Of a DNA stretch of 64,000 nt, positions 52,115 through 61,665 are shown one piece after another; the stretch's first letter is position 1; each line of letters begins with the position of its first letter. Location: positions 1 through 64,000 of the forward strand of contig NZ_JAAAMI010000008.1 of NCBI RefSeq assembly GCF_010500845.1, read 5' to 3'. A model generated the notes under the pieces. It ran no database searches. It had not been told where the DNA came from and saw only the letters and a list, made by a program, of their open reading frames with translations. Position numbers and translations under genes: made by a program. The DNA comes from Flagellimonas sediminis (GTDB taxonomy: Bacteria; Bacteroidota; Bacteroidia; Flavobacteriales; Flavobacteriaceae).

Positions 52115-52573
52115 ATGAGACGCGCATTGTTCCCTGGTTCCTTTGACCCACTCACCCTTGGCCACTACGACATCATTAAAAGGGGTATTACCCTGTTTGA
52201 TGAATTGGTGATTGCCATCGGTATCAATGCCGATAAAAAATACATGTTCACATTGGAAGAAAGAACCAAGTTCATTGCCGATGCCTTTAAGGATGAACCC
52301 AAAATTAAAGTGGTCACTTACAAAGGCATGACGGTGGACTTCTGCAAAGAGATCGGTGCCGAATTCATTTTAAGGGGGTTGCGCAACCCTGCGGATTTCG
52401 AATTTGAAAAGGCCATTGCCCATACCAATCGGAAACTTTCTGAAATTGAAACTGTATTTTTATTGACTTCTTCAGGAAAATCCTACATAAGTTCTTCCAT
52501 TGTAAGGGACGTAATCCGCAATGGTGGTGATTATACTGGTCTTGTTCCCGACACCGTTGTGGTCAATTTCTGA
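52115..52573 (+). CDS. coaD: Phosphopantetheine adenylyltransferase
   Basis: 152 residues, normal length. RRALFPGSFDPLTLGHYDIIKRG carries the nucleotidyltransferase TxGH-type motif (here TLGH), LRGLRNPADFEFE is the CoaD signature, and SYISSSIVRDVIRNGGDYTGLVP the ISSSxVR motif. Penultimate step of coenzyme A synthesis. Cotranscribed with ddl. Confidence 0.97.
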   Translation: MRRALFPGSFDPLTLGHYDIIKRGITLFDELVIAIGINADKKYMFTLEERTKFIADAFKDEPKIKVVTYKGMTVDFCKEIGAEFILRGLRNPADFEFEKAIAHTNRKLSEIETVFLLTSSGKSYISSSIVRDVIRNGGDYTGLVPDTVVVNF

Positions 52574-52633
52574 TTTTTTACTACGTACTTTTTCCCTCAC
52601 TTGTAATAATGTGCTTAAAATAGGGGCAGAATA

Positions 52634-52647
52634 TTGACATATGTCAA
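52634..52647. promoter_or_regulatory. Perfect 14-bp palindrome upstream of the histidine kinase gene
   Basis: TTGACATATGTCAA in the 137-bp coaD-kinase spacer, about 64 nt before the first possible start. Candidate regulator site on symmetry alone. Confidence 0.3.
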
Positions 52648-52710
52648 GAAAACAACATTTTTCGGGCCTTTCACAACAATAAATGAGCAGCCTGATGCAT
52701 TACACTTACA

Positions 52711-54579
52711 TTGGTCAGAAATTTCTTAATTGTAATAACCCCCCGTACTTTGAAAGCAGTTGAGAGAATCGAACAGCATTTTTTACTGAGACAGTTACCA
52801 CAGGCCACCGTATTGGTCGGCTTGGATGGTTATGTCATTGACGCTTCGGATTCTTGGTTGGCCCTATTTGGGATTCCATCCAAAAGAATCATGGAAGTGA
52901 ACATCTTCAATTTATTGGAAAAAGTCGACGGCCTCAAAGAGAACATCGCGGCCAATAAAACATATTCCTTTCGCCACAAATGCGGAAGTGAAAACGAATT
53001 CATATGGCTGGAGAGCATCATAACCCCTTGGTACGACGAAAGGGAAAACATTGTGGGCTCCATCATTCAGAGCAACGACATCTCGCGTGAAGCTGAAAAG
53101 GAACTTGAAATTGACCGCATTCATTCCATACTAAAGACCAAATCCGAAGTTGCACATGTCGGTTATTGGGAATTTGATGTGCAGACCGAAAACTTATTCT
53201 GGTGCGACGAGACCAAAAAAATACACCAAGTCCCCCTGTCTTTCGAACCAAACGTCAACGAAGCCATCAATTTTTACAAACCCGGATATAGTCGGAACAA
53301 AATTTCCATGCTCTTCCACAAAGCAATCGAAGAGCGAAGCCCTTTTAATGAAAGGCTAACTATCATTACCAAAAACGGTGAAGAAAAATGGATCCAGTCT
53401 GCCGGCAAGGCCATTGTAAAAAACGGAGAGGTCGTGAAGGTATTCGGCACATTTCAAGACATTCACGATCAAGTGATGGCCGAAACCAAAATCATGGAAA
53501 ATGAGCAGTTGCTCACAACTTTGATCGACAACCTACCATTGAATGTTTTTGTCAAGGACCTGGATTCCAGAAAAATTTTGGTGAACAAATCGGAATGTGA
53601 ATATCTGGAAAAAAGCCCCAAGGAACTTATCGGTAAAACGGATTATGACCTGTACGATGAGGAAGTGGCCAAAATTTCAAGGGAAGAAGATCTTGAAGTA
53701 CTCAAATCTTTAAAACCCATTTTGGGAAAGGAAACCATCAGCATTAAAAAAGATGGCACCGCTACCAATTTCTTGACCTCAAAAATTCCTTTGTTCGACC
53801 TGAACAACAAGGTTAGCGGTTTGATCGGGATCAGTATGGATATCTCTTCAATCAAAAAGAAGGAAGATCAGTTACGCAATTTGATCAACCTTACCTCGAT
53901 CCAAAACAAAAAGCTGATCAATTTTGCCCATATTGTTTCCCATAACCTTCGTTCGCATTCGGCCAACTTTTCAATGTTGCTTCAATTTTTGAAAGCGGAA
54001 GACAATGAAAGGGAACGCGAGCACATAATCAATATGTTGACCCAAGCTTCTGACAACCTATTGGAAACCTTGGAAAACTTAAACCAAGTGGTCGACATCA
54101 ATACCAATATCAACCTTAAGAAGGAACCCATAAATATCTACGATCATATTATAAAGGTCCGGCATGGTTTGACTGCTTTCTTGGAAAAAAACCAAGTATT
54201 GATCAAGAACAAAGTGGATCAGAAACTAGTTGTTAAAAGTATTCCTGCCTATATGGACAGTATTATTATGAACTTGTTGACCAACGCCGTAAAATATAGA
54301 AGTCCCGAAAGAAAACCAATAATAACATTAACCACTAAGAAGGTGGACAACAAGATAATTCTTTCCGTTTCCGATAATGGATTGGGAATTGACCTGGAAA
54401 GGTATGGCGATAAAATATTTGGCATGTACAAAACGTTCCATAATAACAAGGATGCCAAAGGATTTGGATTGTATCTGGTACGCAATCAAATTGAAGCCAT
54501 GGGCGGAAAGATAACAGTGAACAGCGAAGTCGACAAAGGAACCACCTTCAACGTATATTTTAATGAAAAAACTAAGTAG
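52711..54579 (+). CDS. PAS-domain sensor histidine kinase (soluble)
   Basis: Up to 622 residues. The start is uncertain: the frame opens at a TTG (52711), another TTG is at 52750, and the first ATG comes only at about residue 61. Three PAS domains: about 28-135 (LPQATVLVGLDGYVIDASDSWLALFGI), about 145-250 (VGYWEFDVQTENLFWCDETKKI) and about 268-390 (LIDNLPLNVFVKDLDSRKILVNK). The histidine box is IVSHNLRSHSANF with H411. The ATPase domain has N (LLTNAVKYRS), G1 (VSDNGLGIDLERYGDKIFG) and G2 (KGFGLYLVRNQIEAMGG). No membrane segment, so cytoplasmic. Its end overlaps the response regulator start by 17 bp. Signal unknown. Confidence 0.88.
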   Translation: MVRNFLIVITPRTLKAVERIEQHFLLRQLPQATVLVGLDGYVIDASDSWLALFGIPSKRIMEVNIFNLLEKVDGLKENIAANKTYSFRHKCGSENEFIWLESIITPWYDERENIVGSIIQSNDISREAEKELEIDRIHSILKTKSEVAHVGYWEFDVQTENLFWCDETKKIHQVPLSFEPNVNEAINFYKPGYSRNKISMLFHKAIEERSPFNERLTIITKNGEEKWIQSAGKAIVKNGEVVKVFGTFQDIHDQVMAETKIMENEQLLTTLIDNLPLNVFVKDLDSRKILVNKSECEYLEKSPKELIGKTDYDLYDEEVAKISREEDLEVLKSLKPILGKETISIKKDGTATNFLTSKIPLFDLNNKVSGLIGISMDISSIKKKEDQLRNLINLTSIQNKKLINFAHIVSHNLRSHSANFSMLLQFLKAEDNEREREHIINMLTQASDNLLETLENLNQVVDINTNINLKKEPINIYDHIIKVRHGLTAFLEKNQVLIKNKVDQKLVVKSIPAYMDSIIMNLLTNAVKYRSPERKPIITLTTKKVDNKIILSVSDNGLGIDLERYGDKIFGMYKTFHNNKDAKGFGLYLVRNQIEAMGGKITVNSEVDKGTTFNVYFNEKTK

Positions 54580-54976
54580 TATTTTTATAGTGGACGATGA
54601 TCCCATAACCGTTTTCGGTATCAAAAGAATGTTAAAACCGGTGGCAATTTGCGATGATATCCAAATATTCCAGAATGGAAAAGAAGCTTTTGATGCATTG
54701 TCCGAAAGACACACTTCAGGAAAAGAAATTCCAGCGGTCATCTTTTTGGACATCAACATGCCGATCATGGATGGCTGGGACTTTTTGAAGGAAATGATCG
54801 ATCTTGATATCCATGAACGTGTCATCATCAACATGATCACCTCTTCCATCGACCCTTCCGATTATCAAAGGTGGAATGATTTCAAGGAAAGGTGCCCACA
54901 CCAACTCAATTTTAAGAACAAACCCATTTTCAAGATTGAGGTTTCCGATTTGGATGGTTTCCATATGGCCTCATAA
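54563..54976 (+). CDS. CheY-like response regulator
   Basis: 137 residues, a lone receiver domain. Acidic pocket DDD at 11-13, phosphoacceptor D63 in FLDINMPIMDGW, Ser at 94-95 in MITSSID, and K120-P121 in FKNKPIF. No output domain, so it acts by protein contact. Its ATG lies inside the kinase gene (17-bp overlap), so the two form a pair. Confidence 0.92.
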   Translation: MKKLSSIFIVDDDPITVFGIKRMLKPVAICDDIQIFQNGKEAFDALSERHTSGKEIPAVIFLDINMPIMDGWDFLKEMIDLDIHERVIINMITSSIDPSDYQRWNDFKERCPHQLNFKNKPIFKIEVSDLDGFHMAS

Positions 54977-54993
54977 TCATAATATTCCGTATT

Positions 54994-55022
54994 TTTGGGG
55001 CCACCGAAAAAAGTTACATTTG
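54994..55022 (+). promoter_or_regulatory. Possible promoter of the M14 peptidase gene
   Basis: TTTG (54994-54997), 17-nt spacer, TACATTTG (55015-55022), 27 nt before the TTG start at 55050. Confidence 0.4.
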
Positions 55023-55049
55023 GTATAACTAACAAAGTACCCCAACACC

Positions 55050-56822
55050 TTGAAACATTTAATTTTTTCTGTAGTCCTTGTTCTGCTTTTATCCTGCGAA
55101 ACAGAAAAGCAGGATAAGATCAACTCTTACCAGACCTATTTCGAAACCTCCGGAGGGAAGGAAACGGCAACATACCAACAGACCATTGATTTTTATATCA
55201 CCTTGGCACGTGATTTTCCACAGATCAACATCCATACCATTGGAAAAACGGATAGTGGTCTGCCTTTGCACATGGTGACCTTTAATCCAGAAGGTGATTT
55301 CAATTATGAGAACATCAGAAAGGAGAAATCCATCATTTTAATCAACAACGGGATTCACCCTGGTGAAAGCGACGGCATTGATGCCACCATGATGCTCTAC
55401 AGGGATTTGGCCACTGGAAAAATTCCCAGCCCAAAAAAAACCGTATTGGTCACCATCCCCATATATAATGTAGGTGGATCGTTAAATCGGAATTCCACTA
55501 CCCGTGCCAATCAAAATGGACCGTTGGAATATGGTTTCCGTGGCAACGCACTCAATTACGACCTTAACCGGGATTTCATTAAAATGGACACCAAAAATGC
55601 AAAGACCTTTGCAGACATTTTCCACTCCGTAAAACCCGATGTTTTTATTGACAACCATGTTAGCAATGGGGCAGACTACCAATATACCCTTACCCATCTG
55701 TTTACCCAACACAACAAACTGGGTGGTAAAATGGGAGAATACCTGCACGATACTTTCATGCCTAAAATTGAAAGATCATTACAGGAAAAGGAATGGGACA
55801 TTACCCCTTACGTGAACGTGTTTAACATGCCCCCTGAACTGGGTTTTAGTCAATTTATGGACCATCCCAGGTATTCCACCGGTTATACTACCCTTTGGAA
55901 CACCTTGGGCCTTATGGTAGAAACCCATATGTTAAAACCTTATGACCAACGAGTGGAAGGCAATTATGTGATCATGAAAAGTCTATTGGATGTTGTGGAG
56001 AAGGAATATAAGACCATTGCATCATTACGGAAGGAGACGTTGGAAAAAAACCTAGATCTTTCCGAATATTATTTCAATTGGGCAGTTGACACCACCAAAA
56101 GTTCCACTTTACAATTCAAGGGATATGAAGCCGAACGACCCATCAGTGAGGTAACCGGCCTACCCAGATTGAAGTACGACCGAAGGAAACCATTCACCAA
56201 GGAAACCGTTTATCAGGATTATTTTTATCCACTTGACACCGTTTCGGTACCGGATGCCTATGTGGTGAAACAAAGTTGGCAGAAGGTGACTGAACGCCTT
56301 GATGCCAATAAAATACAATACTTTAAGCTGGACAAGGACACCACTTTAGTGGTGGAGGCCTATAAAATTTTGGACTATGACACCCGAAATTCCCCGTACG
56401 AAGGCCACTACCCCCACTCCAACACCAAGGTGGAAAAAAGCACCAAGGAAATCCATTTCAGGGCAGGTGACTATGTGGTACCCACCCGTCAACCTGGGAT
56501 CAGGTATCTGTTGGAGACACTGGAACCCCACGCAGTGGATTCTTTCTTTAACTGGAATTTCTTCGATACGGTACTCCAACAAAAAGAAGGCTTTTCACCT
56601 TATGTTTTTGAGGATATCGCCTTGGAAATGCTACAACAAGACTCCATTTTGAGGCAGACCTTTGAAGCCAAGAAAAATCTAGACCTCAATTTTTCGAACA
56701 ATTGGTACGCGCAATTGGATTGGATATTTCAGCGCTCCAAACATTTGGAAGATGCCTATTTGGCGTATCCCATTTACAGGATTGCCAAAGAAAGTGAGGC
56801 TTCCGGAATTTTGGCTAGGTAG
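55050..56822 (+). CDS. M14-family zinc carboxypeptidase lipoprotein
   Basis: 590 residues from a TTG start, which places a good lipoprotein signal at the N-terminus (KHLIFSVVLVLLLSC, lipobox LLSC). M14 zinc site: NNGIHPGESDG (H..E) and later DNHVSNGADYQYT with the third ligand. NRNSTTRANQNGPLEYGFRGNALNYDLNRDFIKMDTKNA holds the substrate-binding Arg/Asn region (NYDLNRDF). The C-terminal 200 residues are an extra beta-rich domain. Expected at the cell surface or periplasm; substrate unknown. Its stop overlaps the NUDIX gene end by 8 bp (convergent). Confidence 0.88.
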   Translation: MKHLIFSVVLVLLLSCETEKQDKINSYQTYFETSGGKETATYQQTIDFYITLARDFPQINIHTIGKTDSGLPLHMVTFNPEGDFNYENIRKEKSIILINNGIHPGESDGIDATMMLYRDLATGKIPSPKKTVLVTIPIYNVGGSLNRNSTTRANQNGPLEYGFRGNALNYDLNRDFIKMDTKNAKTFADIFHSVKPDVFIDNHVSNGADYQYTLTHLFTQHNKLGGKMGEYLHDTFMPKIERSLQEKEWDITPYVNVFNMPPELGFSQFMDHPRYSTGYTTLWNTLGLMVETHMLKPYDQRVEGNYVIMKSLLDVVEKEYKTIASLRKETLEKNLDLSEYYFNWAVDTTKSSTLQFKGYEAERPISEVTGLPRLKYDRRKPFTKETVYQDYFYPLDTVSVPDAYVVKQSWQKVTERLDANKIQYFKLDKDTTLVVEAYKILDYDTRNSPYEGHYPHSNTKVEKSTKEIHFRAGDYVVPTRQPGIRYLLETLEPHAVDSFFNWNFFDTVLQQKEGFSPYVFEDIALEMLQQDSILRQTFEAKKNLDLNFSNNWYAQLDWIFQRSKHLEDAYLAYPIYRIAKESEASGILAR

Positions 56823-57411
56823 CCACTTGCTTAAACAAAATAGCTATATTTTTATAAGAATTCTTAATGGCTTTTTGGGTCTTGATGGGTCCCTTCCATT
56901 TCACTTTTTCAATGCCTTCGGATTTTTCGGCAATTAATTTCCCAGTGTAGTCCGTGGACATTAAAAACCAATGGGTCTGTTTCAACCAATAGGCACCATT
57001 GCGTTTAAAAACATGGTAGGTGGTTCGCAAAAAACGTTCCATTTTCAGGTTCTTTACCGCGGTTTCCTCTTCCACTTCCCTCATAGCGGCACTTTCTATG
57101 GTTTCTCCCTTGTCCACTTTTCCTTTTGGCAGGTCCCATTTGCCATTCCTTTTGATGAAGAGCACCTTTCCTTTTTCATTTACCACAAAACCACCGCCGG
57201 CAACGATCACTGGTATCTTGTGCATAAAAATTTTCAGGATCTTTTCCTTATCCGGATGGTACAGGTAGGCCTTTTTCAGTTTCTTCTTGGATAACAGATG
57301 AATGGCCTGCATAATGGAATCGTCATCCAACGAAAATAAATTTCCGTTGGTATGTTCCGGGCGCTCGTTTGTTAAGATCAGTGGAGACTCATTAACAAAA
57401 ACTTCATACAT
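56815..57411 (-). CDS. NUDIX hydrolase
   Basis: 198 residues. The NUDIX box is complete: GKVDKGETIESAAMREVEEETAV (G-x5-E-x7-REVEEET). About 70 residues precede the domain. Usual substrates are nucleoside diphosphate derivatives; the true substrate is unknown. The start codon is only 7 bp from the divergent pyrE start, and the pyrE -7 box overlaps its ATG. Confidence 0.9.
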   Translation of the reverse strand: MYEVFVNESPLILTNERPEHTNGNLFSLDDDSIMQAIHLLSKKKLKKAYLYHPDKEKILKIFMHKIPVIVAGGGFVVNEKGKVLFIKRNGKWDLPKGKVDKGETIESAAMREVEEETAVKNLKMERFLRTTYHVFKRNGAYWLKQTHWFLMSTDYTGKLIAEKSEGIEKVKWKGPIKTQKAIKNSYKNIAILFKQVAT

Positions 57412-57414
57412 TTG
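57407..57414 (+). promoter_or_regulatory. Possible -7 element of pyrE
   Basis: TACATTTG, 4 nt before the pyrE ATG, so transcription would start at or next to the start codon. No proper -33 TTTG. It overlaps the NUDIX start codon on the other strand. Confidence 0.4.
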
Positions 57415-57418
57415 CGCA

Positions 57419-58057
57419 ATGGTTTTAGATAAGGGAATAGCAAAAAAAACAGCTGAGCTGTTGCTGCAAATTAATGCAATAAAGTTGGAACCCGAAAATC
57501 CGTTTACATGGGCATCGGGATGGAAATCGCCAATCTATTGTGATAACAGGGTTATGCTCTCCTACCCTGAAATTAGAAACTTTGTAAGGGAGGAAATGGC
57601 CAAGCAGGTAGAAAAACTGTATGGCAAACCGGATGTGATTGCCGGAGTGGCCACTGGCGCCATCGGAATTGGTATTCTGGTAGCCGAAGCTCTTGGCCTC
57701 CCGTTTGTTTATGTAAGGCCCGAACCAAAATCACACGGAAGGCAGAACCAAATTGAAGGGTATTTTGAACCCGGACAGACCGTTGTGGTCATTGAGGACC
57801 TGATCAGTACCGGTAAGAGCAGCTTAAATGCCGTTCGCGCTTTGAAAGACCAAAATGCCAAGGTTAAAGGCATGGTCGCCATTTTTACTTACGGTTTTCC
57901 TGTGGCCAGTGCCAATTTTGAATCGGAAGAGGTGGAACTGCATACCCTTTCCGATTATGAACACTTGATCGAACAGGCTTCGGAAACACACTACATTAAA
58001 GAATCGCAACTAAAAACCCTGTTGGAATGGAAATCCAATCCGCAGGAATGGAAATAA
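57419..58057 (+). CDS. pyrE: Orotate phosphoribosyltransferase
   Basis: 212 residues from ATG 57419 (MVLDKGIAKKTAELLLQINAIKLEPENPFTWASGWKSPIYCDNR). The frame is open to 57302 but that part lies antisense to the NUDIX gene. The PRPP-binding motif is VVVIEDLISTGKSSLNAVRAL; VRPEPKSHGRQNQIEG is the flexible loop. It makes OMP in pyrimidine synthesis. A SRPBCC gene follows after 9 nt. Confidence 0.95.
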   Translation: MVLDKGIAKKTAELLLQINAIKLEPENPFTWASGWKSPIYCDNRVMLSYPEIRNFVREEMAKQVEKLYGKPDVIAGVATGAIGIGILVAEALGLPFVYVRPEPKSHGRQNQIEGYFEPGQTVVVIEDLISTGKSSLNAVRALKDQNAKVKGMVAIFTYGFPVASANFESEEVELHTLSDYEHLIEQASETHYIKESQLKTLLEWKSNPQEWK

Positions 58058-58066
58058 ATAGCAACA

Positions 58067-58465
58067 ATGCACATAGAAGCTTCCAAAAAGAAAATCGCCA
58101 AGAGCGACAAAGAGGTTTTTGATTTTTTGACCGACATCAAGAACTTTGAAACCCTGATGCCTGATAATATTGATAAATTTGAGGTGTTGGATGAGAATAC
58201 CTTCAAATTTGCCTTAAAGGGCATGCCAGAGATAGTCCTGAGGCTGAAGGAGCAAAACCCAAATGATAAAGTAGTTTTAGGAGCTGCTAGTGATAAATTA
58301 CCATTTACCTTGACTGCGAAAATTGTCTCTTTGGGCGAAAATGAAAGTGAGGTAGATTTGAGTTTTGAAGGCCAGTTCAACGCCATGATGGCCATGATGA
58401 TCAAATCCCCGATCACCAATTTCATGGAGACCTTGTCCCAAAATATGGACAAAATAGGTCAATAA
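58067..58465 (+). CDS. SRPBCC (START-like) domain protein
   Basis: 132 residues: MHIEASKKKIAKSDKEVFDFLTDIKNFETLMPDNIDKFEV..., with C-terminal helix ITNFMETLSQNMDKIG. The pattern fits the polyketide-cyclase/START fold with a hydrophobic pocket. No catalytic residues can be assigned. Coupled to pyrE; convergent with birA, with a 7-bp overlap of ends. Confidence 0.85.
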   Translation: MHIEASKKKIAKSDKEVFDFLTDIKNFETLMPDNIDKFEVLDENTFKFALKGMPEIVLRLKEQNPNDKVVLGAASDKLPFTLTAKIVSLGENESEVDLSFEGQFNAMMAMMIKSPITNFMETLSQNMDKIGQ

Positions 58466-59202
58466 AGCAAGGTCACTTCTTTTAGATCGAACTCCTTAAA
58501 AATGTGGTCCTCAAGTTCAAGGATCAGTTTTCCCGAAGGAGATACGTTCCTTATAAATCCCATGAACAACTCCCCTCGGGCATTGGTAAATGTGGAAGGT
58601 TTGTCCTTTCTGAACAATAATTTTTCATAGGAAGGAAGCAGTTGGGACACTGTTTTGCTTTCCAGAAACTCCAAATGATATTGCAATCTATCCAAGATAC
58701 GTTGTAAAAGTTCATCAAGGTCAAAAAAACTACCGGTAACCAATTTTAGGGAAGATGCCTTATCCAAATTTTCAAAATGGGCCTGGTTTACATTCAGACC
58801 AATACCAATAATGGCTTGACCGATAAGCACACCCTTCAGAACATTCTCTATCAAAATACCACAAATCTTATAAGAACCTGACATAATGTCGTTGGGCCAT
58901 TTTATGCTGACATCTGGTACGGAAAGGTCTTTCAACACGTCGGCCACAGCCATGGAAACACCGATGTTCAATAAAAATTGATGCTCCACATGCAATACCT
59001 CAAAGCTTTTCAATACACTGAACGTTAAGTTTTTACCTTCTTCCGATTGCCAAATAGTTCCCATTTGGCCTCTGCCATTGAGCTGTTTTTTTGTAACCAC
59101 AACCGTGTAATCCGTTAGCTGTGTTGCCTGCAGAAGTTCCTTCAAATATAGATTTGTGGAATCCGTGGCATCAAGTTTGATTATTTGAGTTTGTTCTCCC
59201 AA
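58459..59202 (-). CDS. birA: Biotin--[acetyl-CoA-carboxylase] ligase
   Basis: 247 residues, the single-domain form without an N-terminal HTH, so it is not a DNA-binding repressor. LDATDSTNLYLKE, KKQLNGRGQMGTIWQSEEGKNLTFSV (biotinyl-AMP loop, GRGQ.G in place of GRGRRG), SIKWPNDIMSGSYKICGILIEN and IGIGLNVNQ are the family motifs. It attaches biotin to carboxylase subunits. Divergent from rsfS with an 82-bp spacer. Confidence 0.94.
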   Translation of the reverse strand: MGEQTQIIKLDATDSTNLYLKELLQATQLTDYTVVVTKKQLNGRGQMGTIWQSEEGKNLTFSVLKSFEVLHVEHQFLLNIGVSMAVADVLKDLSVPDVSIKWPNDIMSGSYKICGILIENVLKGVLIGQAIIGIGLNVNQAHFENLDKASSLKLVTGSFFDLDELLQRILDRLQYHLEFLESKTVSQLLPSYEKLLFRKDKPSTFTNARGELFMGFIRNVSPSGKLILELEDHIFKEFDLKEVTLLY

Positions 59203-59257
59203 AGTGGTGCGCCTTATCGATTTGTTAAAAACTAAGGCTAAGAAAACAAAAAATACC

Positions 59258-59265
59258 TAAATTTG
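59258..59265 (+). promoter_or_regulatory. Possible -7 element of the rsfS-ftsH operon
   Basis: TAAATTTG, a full TAnnTTTG match 19 nt before the rsfS ATG. No -33 TTTG at the proper distance. Confidence 0.4.
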
Positions 59266-59284
59266 TAGAAACTAAATTTTTTGA

Positions 59285-59662
59285 ATGCAGAAAACAAAAG
59301 CTAGCGCAGATGAACTGATTGCCTTGATCTTAGAAGGGATAGAAGACGTTAAAGGAGTCGACATTAATCTACTGGACCTGAGGGAAATCGAAAATACCGT
59401 TTGCGACTACTTCATCATCTGCAATGGTACTTCCAACACACATGTAAACGCAATTGTATCCTCGATCCAGAAAACAGTGAGCAAGGCACTACACGACAAA
59501 CCTTGGCACATTGAAGGTTCTGAGAACGCTGAATGGGTATTGATGGACTATGTAAATGTAGTGGTACATGTATTTCAAAAACACATTAGGGAATTCTACG
59601 ACATTGAGGGACTTTGGGGTGACGCCAAAGTAACCATGGTGGAGAGCAGCTACAATTCTTAA
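59285..59662 (+). CDS. rsfS: Ribosome silencing factor RsfS
   Basis: 125 residues, the Iojap/RsfS family: DINLLDLREIENTVCDYFIICNGTSNTHVNAI, then KPWHIEGSENAEWVLMDYVNVVVHVFQKHIREFYDIEGLWGDAK. It binds uL14 and blocks subunit joining when nutrients are low. First gene of an operon with ftsH (6-nt gap). Confidence 0.96.
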   Translation: MQKTKASADELIALILEGIEDVKGVDINLLDLREIENTVCDYFIICNGTSNTHVNAIVSSIQKTVSKALHDKPWHIEGSENAEWVLMDYVNVVVHVFQKHIREFYDIEGLWGDAKVTMVESSYNS

Positions 59663-59668
59663 AACAAA

Positions 59669-61615
59669 ATGGCAAAAGAGAACAATTCAAATACCCCCCC
59701 AAAGAGGCCGCGTTTTAGTTCGTGGTGGATATATGGCGTAGTGATCGCGTTGATCATTGGTTTCCAGTTTTTTGGCGGTAGTAGTTTTTCAAGTACCGAA
59801 AAGACCACAACTTCAGAGTTGCAGGAGTTTTTGCGTAACGGCGATATTTCCAAAATCGTCATCATTACCAATACCAGACAGGCAAAGGTTTACCTTACCG
59901 AAGAAGCCCTAAAGAAGGATGTACACAAAGGTGTGGCCAAAAAACCCCTTTTCCCATCCAGTAGTTTAATGCCACAATATGTACTGGATTACGGGGACCT
60001 TCAGATTTTTCAGAATGAAATCTCCGAAATCAAAAAAGAAAACAATCTTGATACTATAGTTGAGTTCGATACGGAATCCAACGTAATCGGAGAATTGTTA
60101 CTTTCCCTATTGCCGTTTGTATTGATCATCGGCATATGGATCTACCTGATGCGAAGAATGTCCGGTGGAGCAGGAGGCGGAGCCGGAGGCCAGATTTTCA
60201 ACATAGGAAAATCCAAGGCCAAATTGTTCGACGAGAAAACCGATACCCGTACCTCTTTCAAAGATGTAGCAGGTTTGGAAGGTGCAAAGGAAGAAGTACA
60301 AGAGATTGTGGAATTCCTTAAAAACCCGGACAAATATACTTCACTTGGAGGAAAAATACCGAAAGGAGCCCTTTTGGTAGGCCCTCCTGGAACGGGTAAG
60401 ACCCTTTTGGCCAAGGCCGTTGCAGGGGAAGCAAAAGTTCCTTTCTTTTCTCTTTCCGGATCTGATTTTGTTGAAATGTTCGTTGGGGTTGGTGCCTCTA
60501 GGGTACGCGACCTCTTCAAACAGGCAAAGGACAAGTCACCTGCCATCATCTTTATTGATGAGATCGATGCCATTGGTCGTGCCAGGGGCAAGAACAATTT
60601 TACGGGTTCCAATGATGAAAGGGAAAACACCCTCAACCAATTGTTGACCGAGATGGATGGTTTCGGAACCAATACCAATGTAATCGTATTGGCGGCAACC
60701 AACCGCGCAGATGTACTGGATAAAGCGTTGATGCGTGCCGGTCGTTTTGACCGCCAGATCTATGTAGATCTTCCCGATTTGAATGAAAGAAAAGAGATCT
60801 TTGAGGTGCACTTACGACCTATTAAGACAGCCGAGACCTTGGATCTTGACTTTTTAGCCAAACAAACCCCAGGATTCTCAGGTGCGGATATCGCCAACGT
60901 ATGTAACGAAGCCGCCCTTATTGCTGCCCGTAAAGAGAAAAAAGCGGTGACCAAGCAGGATTTCCTAGACGCTGTGGACAGAATCGTTGGTGGTCTGGAG
61001 AAGAAGAATAAAATCATTACGCCTGAAGAGAAAAAGACCATTGCTTTCCATGAGGCTGGCCATGCCACTGTTAGTTGGATGTTGGAACACGCCGCACCCT
61101 TGGTGAAGGTAACCATCGTTCCTAGAGGGCAATCTTTGGGAGCTGCATGGTATTTGCCCGAAGAGCGCCTTATTGTTCGCCCGGAACAAATGTTGGATGA
61201 AATGTGTGCCACCATGGGAGGCCGCGCTGCAGAAAAGGTAATATTCAACAAAATTTCCACAGGGGCTTTGAGCGATCTGGAAAAGGTAACCAAACAGGCA
61301 AGGGCCATGGTAACCATTTACGGTCTTAACGATAAATTGGGCAACATCACCTATTACGATTCAACAGGGCAAACCGAATATGGTTTTACGAAACCCTACA
61401 GTGAGGAAACCGCGCAAAAAATAGATCAGGAAATTTCCAAAATGATCGAAGAACAGTACCAAAGGGCCATTAAATTATTGGCCGACAACAAGGATAAACT
61501 GACCGAACTGGCAGAGCGTCTATTGGAAAAAGAGGTTATCTTTAAGGATGATTTGGAAAAAATCTTTGGCAGAAGACCCTTTGAAAAACACGAAGAGCTG
61601 GAACCGGCCAAATAA
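59669..61615 (+). CDS. ftsH: ATP-dependent zinc metalloprotease FtsH
   Basis: 648 residues. Two membrane segments (about 16-34 and 140-160) flank the periplasmic domain. Walker A GPPGTGKT starts at residue 238, Walker B is [15 protein letters not shown], the SRH is [23 protein letters not shown], and the zinc site HEAGH is at 461-465. It degrades membrane and short-lived cytoplasmic proteins. In many bacteria the protease also controls lipid balance; here it is grouped with cdsA and psd. Confidence 0.97.
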   Translation: MAKENNSNTPPKRPRFSSWWIYGVVIALIIGFQFFGGSSFSSTEKTTTSELQEFLRNGDISKIVIITNTRQAKVYLTEEALKKDVHKGVAKKPLFPSSSLMPQYVLDYGDLQIFQNEISEIKKENNLDTIVEFDTESNVIGELLLSLLPFVLIIGIWIYLMRRMSGGAGGGAGGQIFNIGKSKAKLFDEKTDTRTSFKDVAGLEGAKEEVQEIVEFLKNPDKYTSLGGKIPKGALLVGPPGTGKTLLAKAVAGEAKVPFFSLSGSDFVEMFVGVGASRVRDLFKQAKDKSPAIIFIDEIDAIGRARGKNNFTGSNDERENTLNQLLTEMDGFGTNTNVIVLAATNRADVLDKALMRAGRFDRQIYVDLPDLNERKEIFEVHLRPIKTAETLDLDFLAKQTPGFSGADIANVCNEAALIAARKEKKAVTKQDFLDAVDRIVGGLEKKNKIITPEEKKTIAFHEAGHATVSWMLEHAAPLVKVTIVPRGQSLGAAWYLPEERLIVRPEQMLDEMCATMGGRAAEKVIFNKISTGALSDLEKVTKQARAMVTIYGLNDKLGNITYYDSTGQTEYGFTKPYSEETAQKIDQEISKMIEEQYQRAIKLLADNKDKLTELAERLLEKEVIFKDDLEKIFGRRPFEKHEELEPAK

Positions 61616-61665
61616 CCTATAACGGTTGATCGGATTTTAAATTGAATATGCACGGCATACTATAG

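Noticed and set aside
57302..57418. Longer start for pyrE
   Set aside because: Antisense to the first codons of the NUDIX gene and unlike orotate phosphoribosyltransferases; the start at 57419 matches the family.
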